Below, one piece after another: positions 1 through 6,081 of a stretch of 8,264 nucleotides of DNA. The stretch lies in contig DPMS01000484.1 of the NCBI GenBank assembly GCA_003541285.1, positions 1 through 8,264 of the forward strand. Reading direction: 5' to 3'. Made by a program: the position numbers and the translations under genes. The notes beneath the pieces were generated by a model. The model saw only the letters and a program-made list of their open reading frames with translations, was not told the origin of the DNA and ran no database searches. The DNA comes from Actinomycetota bacterium. GTDB taxonomy: Bacteria; Actinomycetota; Actinomycetes; Streptosporangiales; Streptosporangiaceae. Numbering within the stretch: the first letter of the stretch is position 1; each line of letters begins with the position of its first letter.

Positions 1-36
1 GCGCCACTGCCGGTCCAGGCGCCACTGCCGATCAGG
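1..36. repeat. Imperfect 18-bp tandem repeat
   Basis: The 12-mer GCGCCACTGCCG occurs at 1-12 and again at 19-30, so an 18-bp unit is present twice with divergence at its 3' side. It lies at the extreme edge of the window, directly after the stop codon of the PspC gene (minus strand), so further copies may lie outside. No function is evident. It could be part of a 3' flanking repeat or simple GC-rich slippage. Confidence 0.5.
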
Positions 37-298
37 AGGCCCCTGGGCCCGGCTTCTTGTTCTTGTCCAGGTAGCTCTCGGCAATCGATTTGCTCTCGCC
101 TTCCTCGGGCACCACGGCCCAGGCGACCAGGTACACGAGCGCGGCGGCGCCGAGGCTGAAGATGGTGAGTACCGCGAATACAACCCGGACGAGGTTGGGG
201 TCGACGCCGAAATAATTGCCTATGCCGGCGCAGACCCCGGCGACCATGCGGCCCCGATGCGGCCGGATCAGCGCTTTGCGGTCATTCGCTCCGTTCAT
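32..298 (-). CDS. PspC-domain membrane protein
   Basis: This 88-residue protein matches the PspC family, small inner-membrane proteins named after phage shock protein C and often tied to envelope stress. Residues 17-40 carry the family signature RMVAGVCAGIGNYFGVDPNL, followed by a hydrophobic helix at about 38-63 (ending in LVYLVAWAVVP) and a charged tail ending in KNKKPGPGAS. The stop is TGA at 34-32. I chose the ATG at 298 because the family normally has only about 15-20 residues before the signature. An upstream in-frame ATG at 310 would add four residues. A GGAGG lies immediately against the 298 start, too close for normal use, so the transcript may be leaderless or the 310 start may be used. 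The gene is divergent from the acyl-CoA dehydrogenase. No PspA partner is visible. Family assignment is firm; the cellular role is not. Confidence 0.9.
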   Translation of the reverse strand: MNGANDRKALIRPHRGRMVAGVCAGIGNYFGVDPNLVRVVFAVLTIFSLGAAALVYLVAWAVVPEEGESKSIAESYLDKNKKPGPGAS

Positions 299-328
299 AC
301 CTCCGATCATGCCCCGCCCGGGGGCACG

Positions 329-357
329 CGGACAGCACAGACCCGCCCACATACGCT
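329..357 (+). promoter_or_regulatory. Possible promoter for the acyl-CoA dehydrogenase gene
   Basis: CGGACA at 329-334 and TACGCT at 352-357 are separated by 17 bases, a passable match to the actinobacterial housekeeping pattern (TTGACA and TANNNT). They lie about 40 bases upstream of the start codon at 399. The match is only partial, and no experimental or conservation evidence is available here. Confidence 0.25.
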
Positions 358-398
358 GTGAAGTGCTCCCATCGGGTAGCAAGAGAGAGGACCCGCCC

Positions 399-1580
399 AT
401 GCCGCCCCGACCCCCGGCCCATCCGGCCAGCCTTGATCTGCTCCAGATCGACGACCAGCTGAGTTCCGAGGAGCGACTGGTCCGCGACACTGTGCGCTCC
501 TACGCGGCTGACCGCGTGCTGCCGCACATCGCCGACTGGTTCGAGGCCGGCACGCTCCCCCGCGAACTGGTGCCCGAACTCGGCAAGCTCGGCCTGCTCG
601 GCATGCACCTGACCGGCTACGGGTGCGCGGGGATGGGCCCGGTCGCCTACGGCGTCGCCTGCCGGGAACTGGAAGCCGCCGACTCCGGCCTGCGCAGCCT
701 GGTCTCCGTGCAGGGCTCGCTCGCCATGTACCCGATCTGGCGCTATGGGTCACCGGAGCAGAAGGAGGAATGGCTGCCCCGGATGGCGGCCGGGGAGGCG
801 ATCGGATGCTTCGGCCTCACCGAGCCTGACCACGGGTCCGACCCGGGCAGCATGAAAACCTACGCGAGGCAGAACGAGAAAGGCTGGGTACTGTCCGGTA
901 CCAAAATGTGGATCACCAACGGGGCGATCGCTGACGTGGCCGTGGTCTGGGCAGGAACGCCCGACGGCATCCGCGGCTTCCTGGTCCCGCGCGGCGCGCG
1001 GGGCTTCACGGCACGGGCCATCCACAAGAAGATGTCGCTGCGCGCCTCGGTCACCGCCGAACTTCACCTCGATGAGGTCAAGCTGCCCGCGGATGCGGTG
1101 CTGCCAGGCGTGACCGGCCTCAGGGGGCCGTTGTCGTGCCTGACCGAAGCCAGGTTCGGGATCATCTGGGGGGTCACCGGAGCGGCCCGGGCCTGCCTGG
1201 AGGCGGCGGTGGAGTACGCCCGCACCCGCGAGCAGTTCGGCAAGCCGATCGGCGGGTTCCAGCTCACCCAGTCCAAGCTCGCCTGGATGCTGGCCGACCT
1301 GACCCGCGCCCAGCTCCTCGCGCTGCATGTGGGCCGCCTCAAGGAGGCAGGGACGCTCGCGCCGGAGCAGATCAGCCTGGCCAAGATGGCCAACGTCCGG
1401 GCCGCGATCGAGATCGCCCGGCAGGCGCGCACCATCCTCGGCGCGAACGGGATCACGCTGGAGTACCCGGTCATCCGGCACGCCAGCAACCTGGAGTCCG
1501 TGCTCACCTACGAGGGCACCGAGGAGATCCACACCCTGGCCGTCGGCCAGGCCCTCACCGGGATTTCCGCCTACCGGTAG
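399..1580 (+). CDS. gcdH: Glutaryl-CoA dehydrogenase (acyl-CoA dehydrogenase family)
   Basis: This 393-residue flavoenzyme is predicted to oxidise and decarboxylate glutaryl-CoA to crotonyl-CoA, passing electrons to electron-transfer flavoprotein. The step belongs to lysine, hydroxylysine and tryptophan breakdown. Within the acyl-CoA dehydrogenase family the glutaryl-CoA branch is indicated by GYGCAG (73-78), DSGLRSLVSVQGSL (95-108) and GCFGLTEPDHGSDPGSM (136-152). Further support comes from TKMWITN (168-174), ARFGIIWGV (251-259), RQARTILGANGI (341-352), and TYEGTEEIH near the end. Glu372 in YEGT is the expected catalytic base. Arg99 and Ser103 correspond to the residues that bind the substrate's free carboxylate in human GCDH. 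The ATG at 399 is chosen because AGAGAGG at 384-390 sits 8 bases upstream and the length fits the mature family. No lysine-pathway or ETF genes lie beside it. Confidence 0.93.
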   Translation: MPPRPPAHPASLDLLQIDDQLSSEERLVRDTVRSYAADRVLPHIADWFEAGTLPRELVPELGKLGLLGMHLTGYGCAGMGPVAYGVACRELEAADSGLRSLVSVQGSLAMYPIWRYGSPEQKEEWLPRMAAGEAIGCFGLTEPDHGSDPGSMKTYARQNEKGWVLSGTKMWITNGAIADVAVVWAGTPDGIRGFLVPRGARGFTARAIHKKMSLRASVTAELHLDEVKLPADAVLPGVTGLRGPLSCLTEARFGIIWGVTGAARACLEAAVEYARTREQFGKPIGGFQLTQSKLAWMLADLTRAQLLALHVGRLKEAGTLAPEQISLAKMANVRAAIEIARQARTILGANGITLEYPVIRHASNLESVLTYEGTEEIHTLAVGQALTGISAYR

Positions 1581-1744
1581 CGGGCGGGCCTGCCCGGGTC
1601 CCCGGGTCGCCGGTGTCCCGCCACGACGCCTCGTTCGGGCGCAGGTTTTCTTGGTGTCCTGGTGATGATCCCTGGCCGATGACCGGCGTGGTCGCTACTC
1701 TAGGTAGTTAGCTGACTACTCTCATCACACGCGGGGCCAAAGTC

Positions 1745-3883
1745 ATGAACCGGGCCTACCTCGACTGGCCCGCACTCGCCGTCATTTTCGTCGTGCTCGG
1801 CTGGGTGGCGTACCAGTTCTCGCGGCGTACCTACCGCCTGGCCGTCATCGCGGTCACGGTGGCGGTCCTGGTCGCCGTCCTGGGGTACGGGCTGAACCTC
1901 CGCGCGCGGCCCGCGACCTTCCTGGGCGCGCTGACCGGTGGCGGCAACGCGATCTCCCGGCAGATGTTCGGGCCGCTGATCCCGGCCAGCCTGCATCGCC
2001 TTGTGGTACCGGGGCTGGTGGGCTGGATGCTGCTCCTGCTGCTCACCGGCGGCCTGCTGGTGGCATTCGACATATTGTGCACCCGGCGCCAGCAGCCCAC
2101 CGTCCATATCGCGCCCATGCCCCCGGCAGATGCCGGGGACGCGGACGTCAGGGCCCGGTCCAGGATCACGGAGGAACTGAAGTTCCGGCTGCCCGCGGTG
2201 GCGATCCGGGCGCCCGCGTCCATGCCGGGCGGCTCGACCCTGCAGAGCCTGGCCGCGGTCGTCTCAGAATCGGGCCTGCAGGGCAGCAAGCTCGCGGCCG
2301 CCGTGATGCAGGTGGTCCACGCACTGGAGGCCAGGCCCAGAACCTACGAGGTGCAGATCTTCGTCGAGCACTGCTACCCCGGCGGGCGGGCCGATCCCCA
2401 GGGACCCAACCTGCTTGTCACCGTGGACCTGCGGGATGCGCGGAGCGGCCAGAGCCTTGTCACCCGCATCCTGCGGCCCTGCACGGAACAGGATGCGGCG
2501 GAAATGGTCGCCGGGTTCACCGCCCGCCAGGTGTTCCGGCAGGACTGCTCCACGCCGGCCTGGGCCACCGGGTCGGCGGACGGCGATGACTTGTCGGCCT
2601 ACCTGCTCACCCGCGAGATGCGCCCGGCGGGCTGGACCTTCGGGGACTTCTGGCAGTCCCGCCAGGACCAGCGGGCGAAGCTGACCGAATTCGTGCGCCG
2701 GAGCACGAACGCCGGCGTGATGCAGTACGAACTCGCCTCACTGGAGGATCTGGAGGGCCAGACCGCCATCTCCTTGCTGCTGCACCTGGACAACCGGGTG
2801 CACCATCCTGGTTTCCTGCCCGCCCGGTACCGGCTGGCGGTAACGCTCAGCTCGCTGGGCGGGCCGGTCTTCGAGCGCTGGCCGGGCGGCGGACGCGCCC
2901 ACGACGGCCAGGACGCGTCCGATCTGAACGGCGCCATCATCCGCCAGCTGAGATGGGCTGGCCTGCTGCGGAAAATCAGCCGGCGGGACTTCCGCCGGCT
3001 CGGCCTGGCCCAGCACGGGCGAGGCTCGCGGGCCAGGGAAGAGCAGATCATCGCACTGCTGGCGACCAGGCAGCCCGCTGGCCGCACTGCCGCGCAGATC
3101 CAGCAGGTGCTGCAACTCCTGGCCTACGCCGAACTCAGGGCATTCCGCCGCCGGATGCGGGCGACATCACTGCTGTGGTTCGCGCTGTGCCACCGGCCCG
3201 AACGCGCGGCACTGCTGGACCTGCTGCGCACGCGCCCGCGCTGGTGGCGGCACCCGCGACGGCGGATGCGGGCGCCATCCATCGCGGCGAAGATCGTCAA
3301 GTACCGGCTCCTCGCGTTGCGGGAACCAGCGGCAACGGCCGGGCACCGGTTCCGCCGGCGGCGGGAACCGGAACTGAAGGCTCAGCGCCGGCTCAGGAGG
3401 ACGCAGGCCCAGGTACAGCGCTGGCTCGATCTGCGCACGGCGCTGAGCAACGGCCACGCCTGGCAGTACGGGAGGGTGCACTGGCAGGCCGTCTACAACG
3501 CGGCGTGCCTGTACGCGCAGCCGGTACCCGGCGAGGAACCCGACCCGGTTGCGGCAAGCACGGCGGTGATGCTGTTGCGCCTTGCCATCGGCGATCCCAG
3601 CTGCGAACTGGAACGCCCTTCCGAGTGGATCAGCGCCGACCCGGACCTGCGGGCACTACGTAAGAACCGCATATTCTCCGACTTCGTGGCCGAGCAGGCG
3701 CACAAGGACTTCGCCCCGGCCGCGGACAACCACTGCCCGGACCCCTGGTTCGAGACCTTGCTGCCCAGGCTGGACCCGCACGCCATGACGCCCACCCGGG
3801 CCGAACTGGACGGGCATCAGCCGGTCGGCGCCAACTGGATCCGGCGGATGATCCAGCCCCGGTCCCGGCACCCGGCCACCTGA
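1745..3883 (+). CDS. Membrane-anchored protein of unknown function with TPR-like C-terminal region
   Basis: I do not recognise a named family for this 712-residue protein. Three hydrophobic segments are visible at about 8-25, 31-50 and 86-109, then a soluble region of some 600 residues. Residues 198-265 look like a compact alpha/beta segment. Residues 410-560 are very rich in Arg (RRRMRA, RFRRRRE), suggesting a helical, possibly nucleic-acid- or membrane-contacting part. Around 579-645 the pattern WQAVYNAACLYA, then LLRLAIGDPSCELE, then SADPDLRALRKNRIFSDF resembles the degenerate TPR endings common in actinobacterial proteins. The ATG at 1745 puts the first helix at the N terminus, though no convincing ribosome binding site precedes it. 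It appears monocistronic: 164 bases separate it from the gene before, and a tRNA follows. Codon bias is strong throughout, so coding status is secure. Confidence 0.85.
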   Translation: MNRAYLDWPALAVIFVVLGWVAYQFSRRTYRLAVIAVTVAVLVAVLGYGLNLRARPATFLGALTGGGNAISRQMFGPLIPASLHRLVVPGLVGWMLLLLLTGGLLVAFDILCTRRQQPTVHIAPMPPADAGDADVRARSRITEELKFRLPAVAIRAPASMPGGSTLQSLAAVVSESGLQGSKLAAAVMQVVHALEARPRTYEVQIFVEHCYPGGRADPQGPNLLVTVDLRDARSGQSLVTRILRPCTEQDAAEMVAGFTARQVFRQDCSTPAWATGSADGDDLSAYLLTREMRPAGWTFGDFWQSRQDQRAKLTEFVRRSTNAGVMQYELASLEDLEGQTAISLLLHLDNRVHHPGFLPARYRLAVTLSSLGGPVFERWPGGGRAHDGQDASDLNGAIIRQLRWAGLLRKISRRDFRRLGLAQHGRGSRAREEQIIALLATRQPAGRTAAQIQQVLQLLAYAELRAFRRRMRATSLLWFALCHRPERAALLDLLRTRPRWWRHPRRRMRAPSIAAKIVKYRLLALREPAATAGHRFRRRREPELKAQRRLRRTQAQVQRWLDLRTALSNGHAWQYGRVHWQAVYNAACLYAQPVPGEEPDPVAASTAVMLLRLAIGDPSCELERPSEWISADPDLRALRKNRIFSDFVAEQAHKDFAPAADNHCPDPWFETLLPRLDPHAMTPTRAELDGHQPVGANWIRRMIQPRSRHPAT

Positions 3884-3950
3884 GGAACGCGCCAGCGACC
3901 GGGCCGCGCAGCGCCGCCCGCGCAGAGTCGGTACGCTTCCTGCGGTGGTG

Positions 3951-3966
3951 TCCGCTCACCAGCGGA
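3951..3966 (+). other. Perfect hairpin just upstream of the tRNA gene
   Basis: TCCGCT at 3951-3956 and AGCGGA at 3961-3966 form a perfect 6-bp stem with a CACC loop, extendable by G-T pairs. It sits 68 bases after the stop of the membrane protein gene and 6 bases before the tRNA. There is no T tract, so it is at best a weak terminator; a role in 5' processing of the tRNA precursor is also possible. Confidence 0.35.
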
Positions 3967-3972
3967 TGTTCC

Positions 3973-4044
3973 GGGGCGTTAGCTCAATGGTAGAGCAGCG
4001 GACTTTTAATCCGTGGGTTCAGGGTTCGAGCCCCTGGCGCCCCA
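3973..4044 (+). tRNA. tRNA-Lys (anticodon UUU)
   Basis: A complete 72-base cloverleaf is present. The acceptor stem GGGGCGT (3973-3979) pairs with GCGCCCC (4037-4043), with one T-G pair at the bottom. The D arm is GCTC-AATGGTA-GAGC, the anticodon arm GCGGA-CTTTTAA-TCCGT with anticodon TTT at 4005-4007, the variable loop is 5 bases, and the T arm CAGGG-TTCGAGC-CCCTG. The discriminator base is A4044. The bases after it are CCC, so the 3' CCA is not encoded and must be added by nucleotidyltransferase, as is usual in many actinobacteria. The downstream integrase remnant suggests its 3' half served as an attachment site. Confidence 0.96.
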
Positions 4045-4051
4045 CCCGTTG

Positions 4052-4072
4052 ATGTGCTTCTGACCAGCACAT
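4052..4072. repeat. Perfect inverted repeat immediately downstream of tRNA-Lys
   Basis: ATGTGCT at 4052-4058 and AGCACAT at 4066-4072 form a perfect 7-bp stem around the 7-base loop TCTGACC. It starts 8 bases after the tRNA. It could terminate the tRNA transcript, although no T tract follows. It could also be a binding site left from the attachment region of the integrative element whose recombinase remnant lies 100 bases further on. Confidence 0.5.
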
Positions 4073-4106
4073 TCGCTGTTTCCGCGCGCATCATGATCCT
4101 TTCTGG

Positions 4107-4126
4107 TTGCAGTTGTAGTTGCAGTT
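4107..4126. repeat. Short hexamer tandem repeat (TTGYAG) between tRNA and recombinase remnant
   Basis: TTGCAG, TTGTAG, TTGCAG and TT run consecutively at 4107-4126. Short direct repeats between a recombinase gene and its tRNA target often serve as arm-type binding sites for the recombinase or its excision factor. That role is inferred from position only. Confidence 0.35.
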
Positions 4127-4171
4127 CCATCTCGCGGCGGGCTGCGGCCTGCCGGGAGCCTGGCCGGGCTG

Positions 4172-4258
4172 TCATCCCCACGGCGCCTCCCCCATCCGCT
4201 CGGCGGCGTGCTGGGTGAGTTCCGCGCTGACGTGTGTGTAGCGCTGGGTCTGGCTGAA
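4172..4258 (-). pseudogene. C-terminal remnant of a tyrosine recombinase (phage-type integrase)
   Basis: Reading the minus strand from 4258 to the TGA at 4174-4172 gives 28 residues that begin FSQTQRYTHVSAELTQ and end AAERMGEAPWG. This is the typical tail of actinobacterial tyrosine recombinases: the Tyr of RYTH (codon 4240-4238) is the DNA-attacking nucleophile, and a short helix with AAERMG closes the protein. The codon immediately upstream is TAG (4261-4259). The other active-site residues (Arg, Lys, His-x-x-Arg) are absent, so at least 250 residues have been lost. The orientation, pointing towards the tRNA-Lys gene, and the distance of about 130 bases from its 3' end fit a recombinase that used this tRNA as attachment site. 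The remnant cannot be active. Confidence 0.72.
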
Positions 4259-4547
4259 CTACCGGTAGCATCACCGACGAGGAGTTTCTCGCCCTCGCGC
4301 GCCGCCCTGGATCGCTGACCCGAATCGGTCGGCGTCCCGTCAGCCGGGAACGGTACGCTCGCCGATCACTCTAGGAGGCGCGCAGATCACCCGGATCTGC
4401 GGACCACCGATCCATCCGGGCTGACGTGGTCGCGCAGATCGGCGGCGATGGGCGCCGGGGCGGCGAGTTGATCGTGACGTGGCGTAGCGATGATCGCCGG
4501 AGCCGCCAGGTCCGTGCCGGGCGGCCCCGCCCGGTCCGGCTCTGGAA
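4259..4547. other. Stretch without an intact gene downstream of the recombinase remnant
   Basis: No ORF here has both a plausible start and a convincing product. A plus-strand frame from the TGA near 4252 to the TAG at 4373 reads like protein (includes ITDEEFLALARRPGSLTRIG) but has no start codon, so it may be a gene fragment. An AGGAGG at 4373-4378 is not followed by a start codon at useful distance. The stretch also contains the inverted repeat listed separately. It is best seen as debris left by the decayed mobile element. Confidence 0.4.
4381..4401. repeat. Perfect 8-bp inverted repeat with a repeated half-site
   Basis: CGCAGATC (4381-4388) and GATCTGCG (4394-4401) form a perfect palindrome around ACCCG. 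A second copy of the left arm extended by CG, CGCGCAGATC, occurs at 4431-4440; the first is at 4379-4388, 52 bases earlier. The arrangement could be a regulator binding site or an RNA hairpin. No flanking gene makes a clear target. Confidence 0.4.
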
Positions 4548-4790
4548 TTGGGCCATGCGGAATGGGTGTCGTTTATGCCTGTCCACCGGTGGCGGAGTGG
4601 GCTACCGCGGGGACAGTATGGGCGGGTGGATGGTGGGGACGACCGATTGGTGATCGCGCCGGAGGGCTCCACGCAGCGGTGGGCGCTTGGCCGGCCGGTG
4701 GACCCCTATGGCGACGGCCATGTGCACAGGGTCTTCGTCGAGGTCAGTGATGACGGGATCGCCGCCAGCGGCTGGGAGTTAGGGGCCGTA
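4494..4790 (+). pseudogene. Coding-like remnant, no recognisable product
   Basis: The plus-strand frame open from 4494 (after a TGA at 4491) has GC near 78% at third positions and about half at second positions from 4548 on, the pattern expected for real coding in this DNA. It reads, for example, RLVIAPEGSTQRWALGRPVD and HVHRVFVEVSDDGIAASG. There is no good start with a ribosome binding site (a TTG at 4548 is the first candidate). Beyond about 4790 the frame runs antisense to the conserved DUF397 core and loses meaning. I interpret it as a gene fragment joined to the 3' end of the DUF397 gene. It may equally be chance. Confidence 0.22.
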
Positions 4791-4975
4791 GCTTGGATCT
4801 TCGCTACAAATTTCTTCCACTCGTCCAGACTGAAGCGCAGCACTGCGCCATCTGGGTTCTTCGAGTCTCGCACCGCAACTTTGCCGCTGCGGGTCCTGGC
4901 GACCTCCACGCAGTTCGCCCCTGTGTTGCTGTAACTCGACTTGCGCCACGGGGTGGTCACGTCGTCGGGGTCCAT
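4706..4975 (-). CDS. DUF397-family small regulatory protein
   Basis: Residues 10-60 of this 89-residue protein are a clear DUF397 domain: WRKSSYSNTGANCVEVA, then KVAVRDSKNPDGAVLRF, then LDEWKKFVAKI. DUF397 proteins are typical of actinobacteria and nearly always accompany an XRE/DUF5753 regulator, as here and in the Streptomyces abaA/whiJ-type clusters and the Scr1/Scr2 pair. They are thought to bind and modulate the partner regulator. The ATG at 4975 has CGGAGA at 4988-4983 on its strand, about 7 bases upstream, and follows the stop of the regulator gene by 15 bases, so the two are cotranscribed. Family members usually stop soon after the EW..FV segment. The extra 29 residues (61-89) look unrelated and may result from loss of the original stop at a junction near 4790. 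Confidence 0.9.
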   Translation of the reverse strand: MDPDDVTTPWRKSSYSNTGANCVEVARTRSGKVAVRDSKNPDGAVLRFSLDEWKKFVAKIQATAPNSQPLAAIPSSLTSTKTLCTWPSP

Positions 4976-4990
4976 CGCTCTATCTCCGAG

Positions 4991-5851
4991 TCACTTTCGC
5001 TGCTCTAGTCGTTGCCTGATTCGCGTTGCTGAGGCGGCCGGGCTGAGCGCCGCGCTCTGCAGCGCGTCAAAGACCAGCGTGTAGCCGCGTAGCTCCTGAT
5101 CCATTTCGAGGTACTGACTGCTGGTGAGGTTCTCTACGAAGACAGTACTTACAGATCGCTCGCTGCCAAAGCTGAACATGACGAACGAGCCGGACATGCT
5201 CGCCTGCGCGCCCGCCTCAAGCGGAAGCACCTGCACACTGATGTTCGGCCGTTCCATGAGTTCCAGCAGCCTGCTGAGCTGGCCGCGCTGAATCTCGTCG
5301 CTGCCGACCGTCGTGATCAAGGCGACTTCCCAGATCACGGCGTCCAGCCGGGCATCGGTGCCCTGTTCCAGCCGAGCTTGCCGCTCCCGCCTGATACTGA
5401 TGAAGTTCTCCAGCTTGTCGGGCGAGACCATAGCAGGGTTGGCCAGCATCACGGCCCTGGCGTACTCGGGCGTCTGAAGGAGTCCTGGGACGGTGGTCGG
5501 CTCCCACGTCTTGATATAGCTGGCATCGGCTTCCAGGCCGATGAAGTCGGCGTAGTACGGAGGGATGGTGTCGCCGTAGTCCTGCCACCACCCGCGCTTG
5601 TTGCTCTCCCGTGCCAGGCGTTCCAGGTACGCCCGATGCTCTTGGTCTTCATCGCCGTAGTGGTCGAGCAGGAGCCGCAAGTCCACCACACGCACGCTGA
5701 CGATGCCGTTCTCCATCCGGCTGATCTTTGCTGCGCTGCAACTCAGCAACTCCGCTGCCTGGGCCGTGGTGACACCGGCAGCCTCACGCAGCCGTCGCAG
5801 CTCCGAGCCGACTCGGCGTGATCTGACGGTTGGCTTACCGCCGGCAGGCAT
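4991..5851 (-). CDS. XRE-family regulator with DUF5753 domain (WhiJ/AbaA-OrfA type)
   Basis: This 286-residue DNA-binding regulator has an N-terminal helix-turn-helix at about 13-66 (GSELRRLREAAGVTTAQAAE, then SAAKISRMENG). A C-terminal DUF5753 sensor domain spans about 95-275, with the landmarks ADFIGLEADASYIKTWEP, VPGLLQTPEYARAV and IRRERQARL. Length and domain order are standard for the family, which in Streptomyces controls development and secondary metabolism together with DUF397 partners. The ATG at 5851 is chosen because GGGAGGA precedes it with 7 bases between GGAGG and the start. It heads the operon with the DUF397 gene and is divergent from the small ORF-HATPase-BlaI operon; the repeat cluster at 5888-5927 between them is its likely operator. 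Function is known by family only; no ligand is indicated. Confidence 0.95.
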   Translation of the reverse strand: MPAGGKPTVRSRRVGSELRRLREAAGVTTAQAAELLSCSAAKISRMENGIVSVRVVDLRLLLDHYGDEDQEHRAYLERLARESNKRGWWQDYGDTIPPYYADFIGLEADASYIKTWEPTTVPGLLQTPEYARAVMLANPAMVSPDKLENFISIRRERQARLEQGTDARLDAVIWEVALITTVGSDEIQRGQLSRLLELMERPNISVQVLPLEAGAQASMSGSFVMFSFGSERSVSTVFVENLTSSQYLEMDQELRGYTLVFDALQSAALSPAASATRIRQRLEQRK

Positions 5852-5887
5852 ATCTCATCCTCCCGCATGCAAGGCAGGCAGCAGAAG

Positions 5888-5927
5888 CGCTTGCGAACTG
5901 CAATACTTGCAACTAGTATCGCTTGCA
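5888..5927. promoter_or_regulatory. Operator-like repeat cluster in the divergent intergenic region
   Basis: CTTGC boxes begin at 5890, 5906 and 5922, exactly 16 bp apart. The first and third are part of identical CGCTTGC heptamers (5888-5894 and 5920-5926). In addition, TGCAATACTTGCA at 5899-5911 is a perfect palindrome (TGCAA, 3 bases, TTGCA). These elements surround and fill the spacer of the plus-strand promoter, so a bound protein would block it. The XRE protein encoded next door is the obvious candidate. Confidence 0.6.
5891..5919 (+). promoter_or_regulatory. Housekeeping-type promoter for the small ORF-HATPase-BlaI operon
   Basis: TTGCGA (5891-5896) and TAGTAT (5914-5919) are separated by exactly 17 bases, a strong match to the primary sigma factor consensus for an actinomycete. 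Transcription would start near 5926, giving a leader of about 70 bases before the GTG at 5995. No equally good promoter was found on the minus strand for the XRE gene. Confidence 0.65.
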
Positions 5928-5994
5928 CTTGTCGAGCCGGGGGCACGACATGCGGATCGTAGCGGACCTTCCACCCAGCAAGGAGGTTCCCCGA

Positions 5995-6081
5995 GTGCCG
6001 TACACCCCCCACGGGCTCCCGTTCACCTATGCTGCTGAGGCCGGATCAGGCATCAACTGTTTAGAAGCAGTCGCCTCATGA
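5995..6081 (+). CDS. Small 28-residue ORF translationally coupled to the HATPase gene
   Basis: GTG at 5995 follows a near-perfect ribosome binding site, AAGGAGG at 5980-5986, with 8 bases between. The reading frame encodes 28 residues (starting MPYTPHGLPFTYAAEAGSG, ending NCLEAVAS) and ends in TGA at 6079-6081, overlapping the HATPase start as ATGA. The HATPase itself has only a poor ribosome binding site, so its translation probably depends on this ORF. Codon 23 is TTA (6061-6063), the rare leucine codon read by the bldA tRNA in Streptomyces relatives. An in-frame ATG at 5950 would extend the product to 43 residues, but it has only a weak GGGGG upstream. The product has no known family. It may be a true small protein or a leader peptide. 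Confidence 0.62.
   Translation: MPYTPHGLPFTYAAEAGSGINCLEAVAS

Noticed and set aside
216..398. In-frame 61-residue upstream extension of the glutaryl-CoA dehydrogenase
   Set aside because: It runs antisense through the conserved PspC signature, is not family-like, and the ATG at 399 has a good ribosome binding site.
299..490. Longer N terminus for the PspC protein (start at 490)
   Set aside because: The extension is antisense to the dehydrogenase start and has no family similarity; PspC proteins begin shortly before the signature.
750..1532. 260-residue minus-strand frame opposite the dehydrogenase
   Set aside because: It is a mirror of the strong third-position GC of the real gene; no recognisable domain.
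1581..1610. GC-rich hairpin after the dehydrogenase as a terminator
   Set aside because: Only 4-5 bp alternative stems are possible, with no T tract; not distinguishable from background GC.
3984..4274. Minus-strand 96-residue frame across the tRNA
   Set aside because: Its N-terminal and C-terminal parts are antisense to the tRNA and in a different frame from the recombinase remnant; this is a common spurious annotation over tRNA genes.
4045..4800. Second attachment site as a copy of the tRNA 3' end
   Set aside because: No repeat of the T arm and acceptor sequence was found by eye anywhere else in the window; the far end of the element, if kept, must lie outside.
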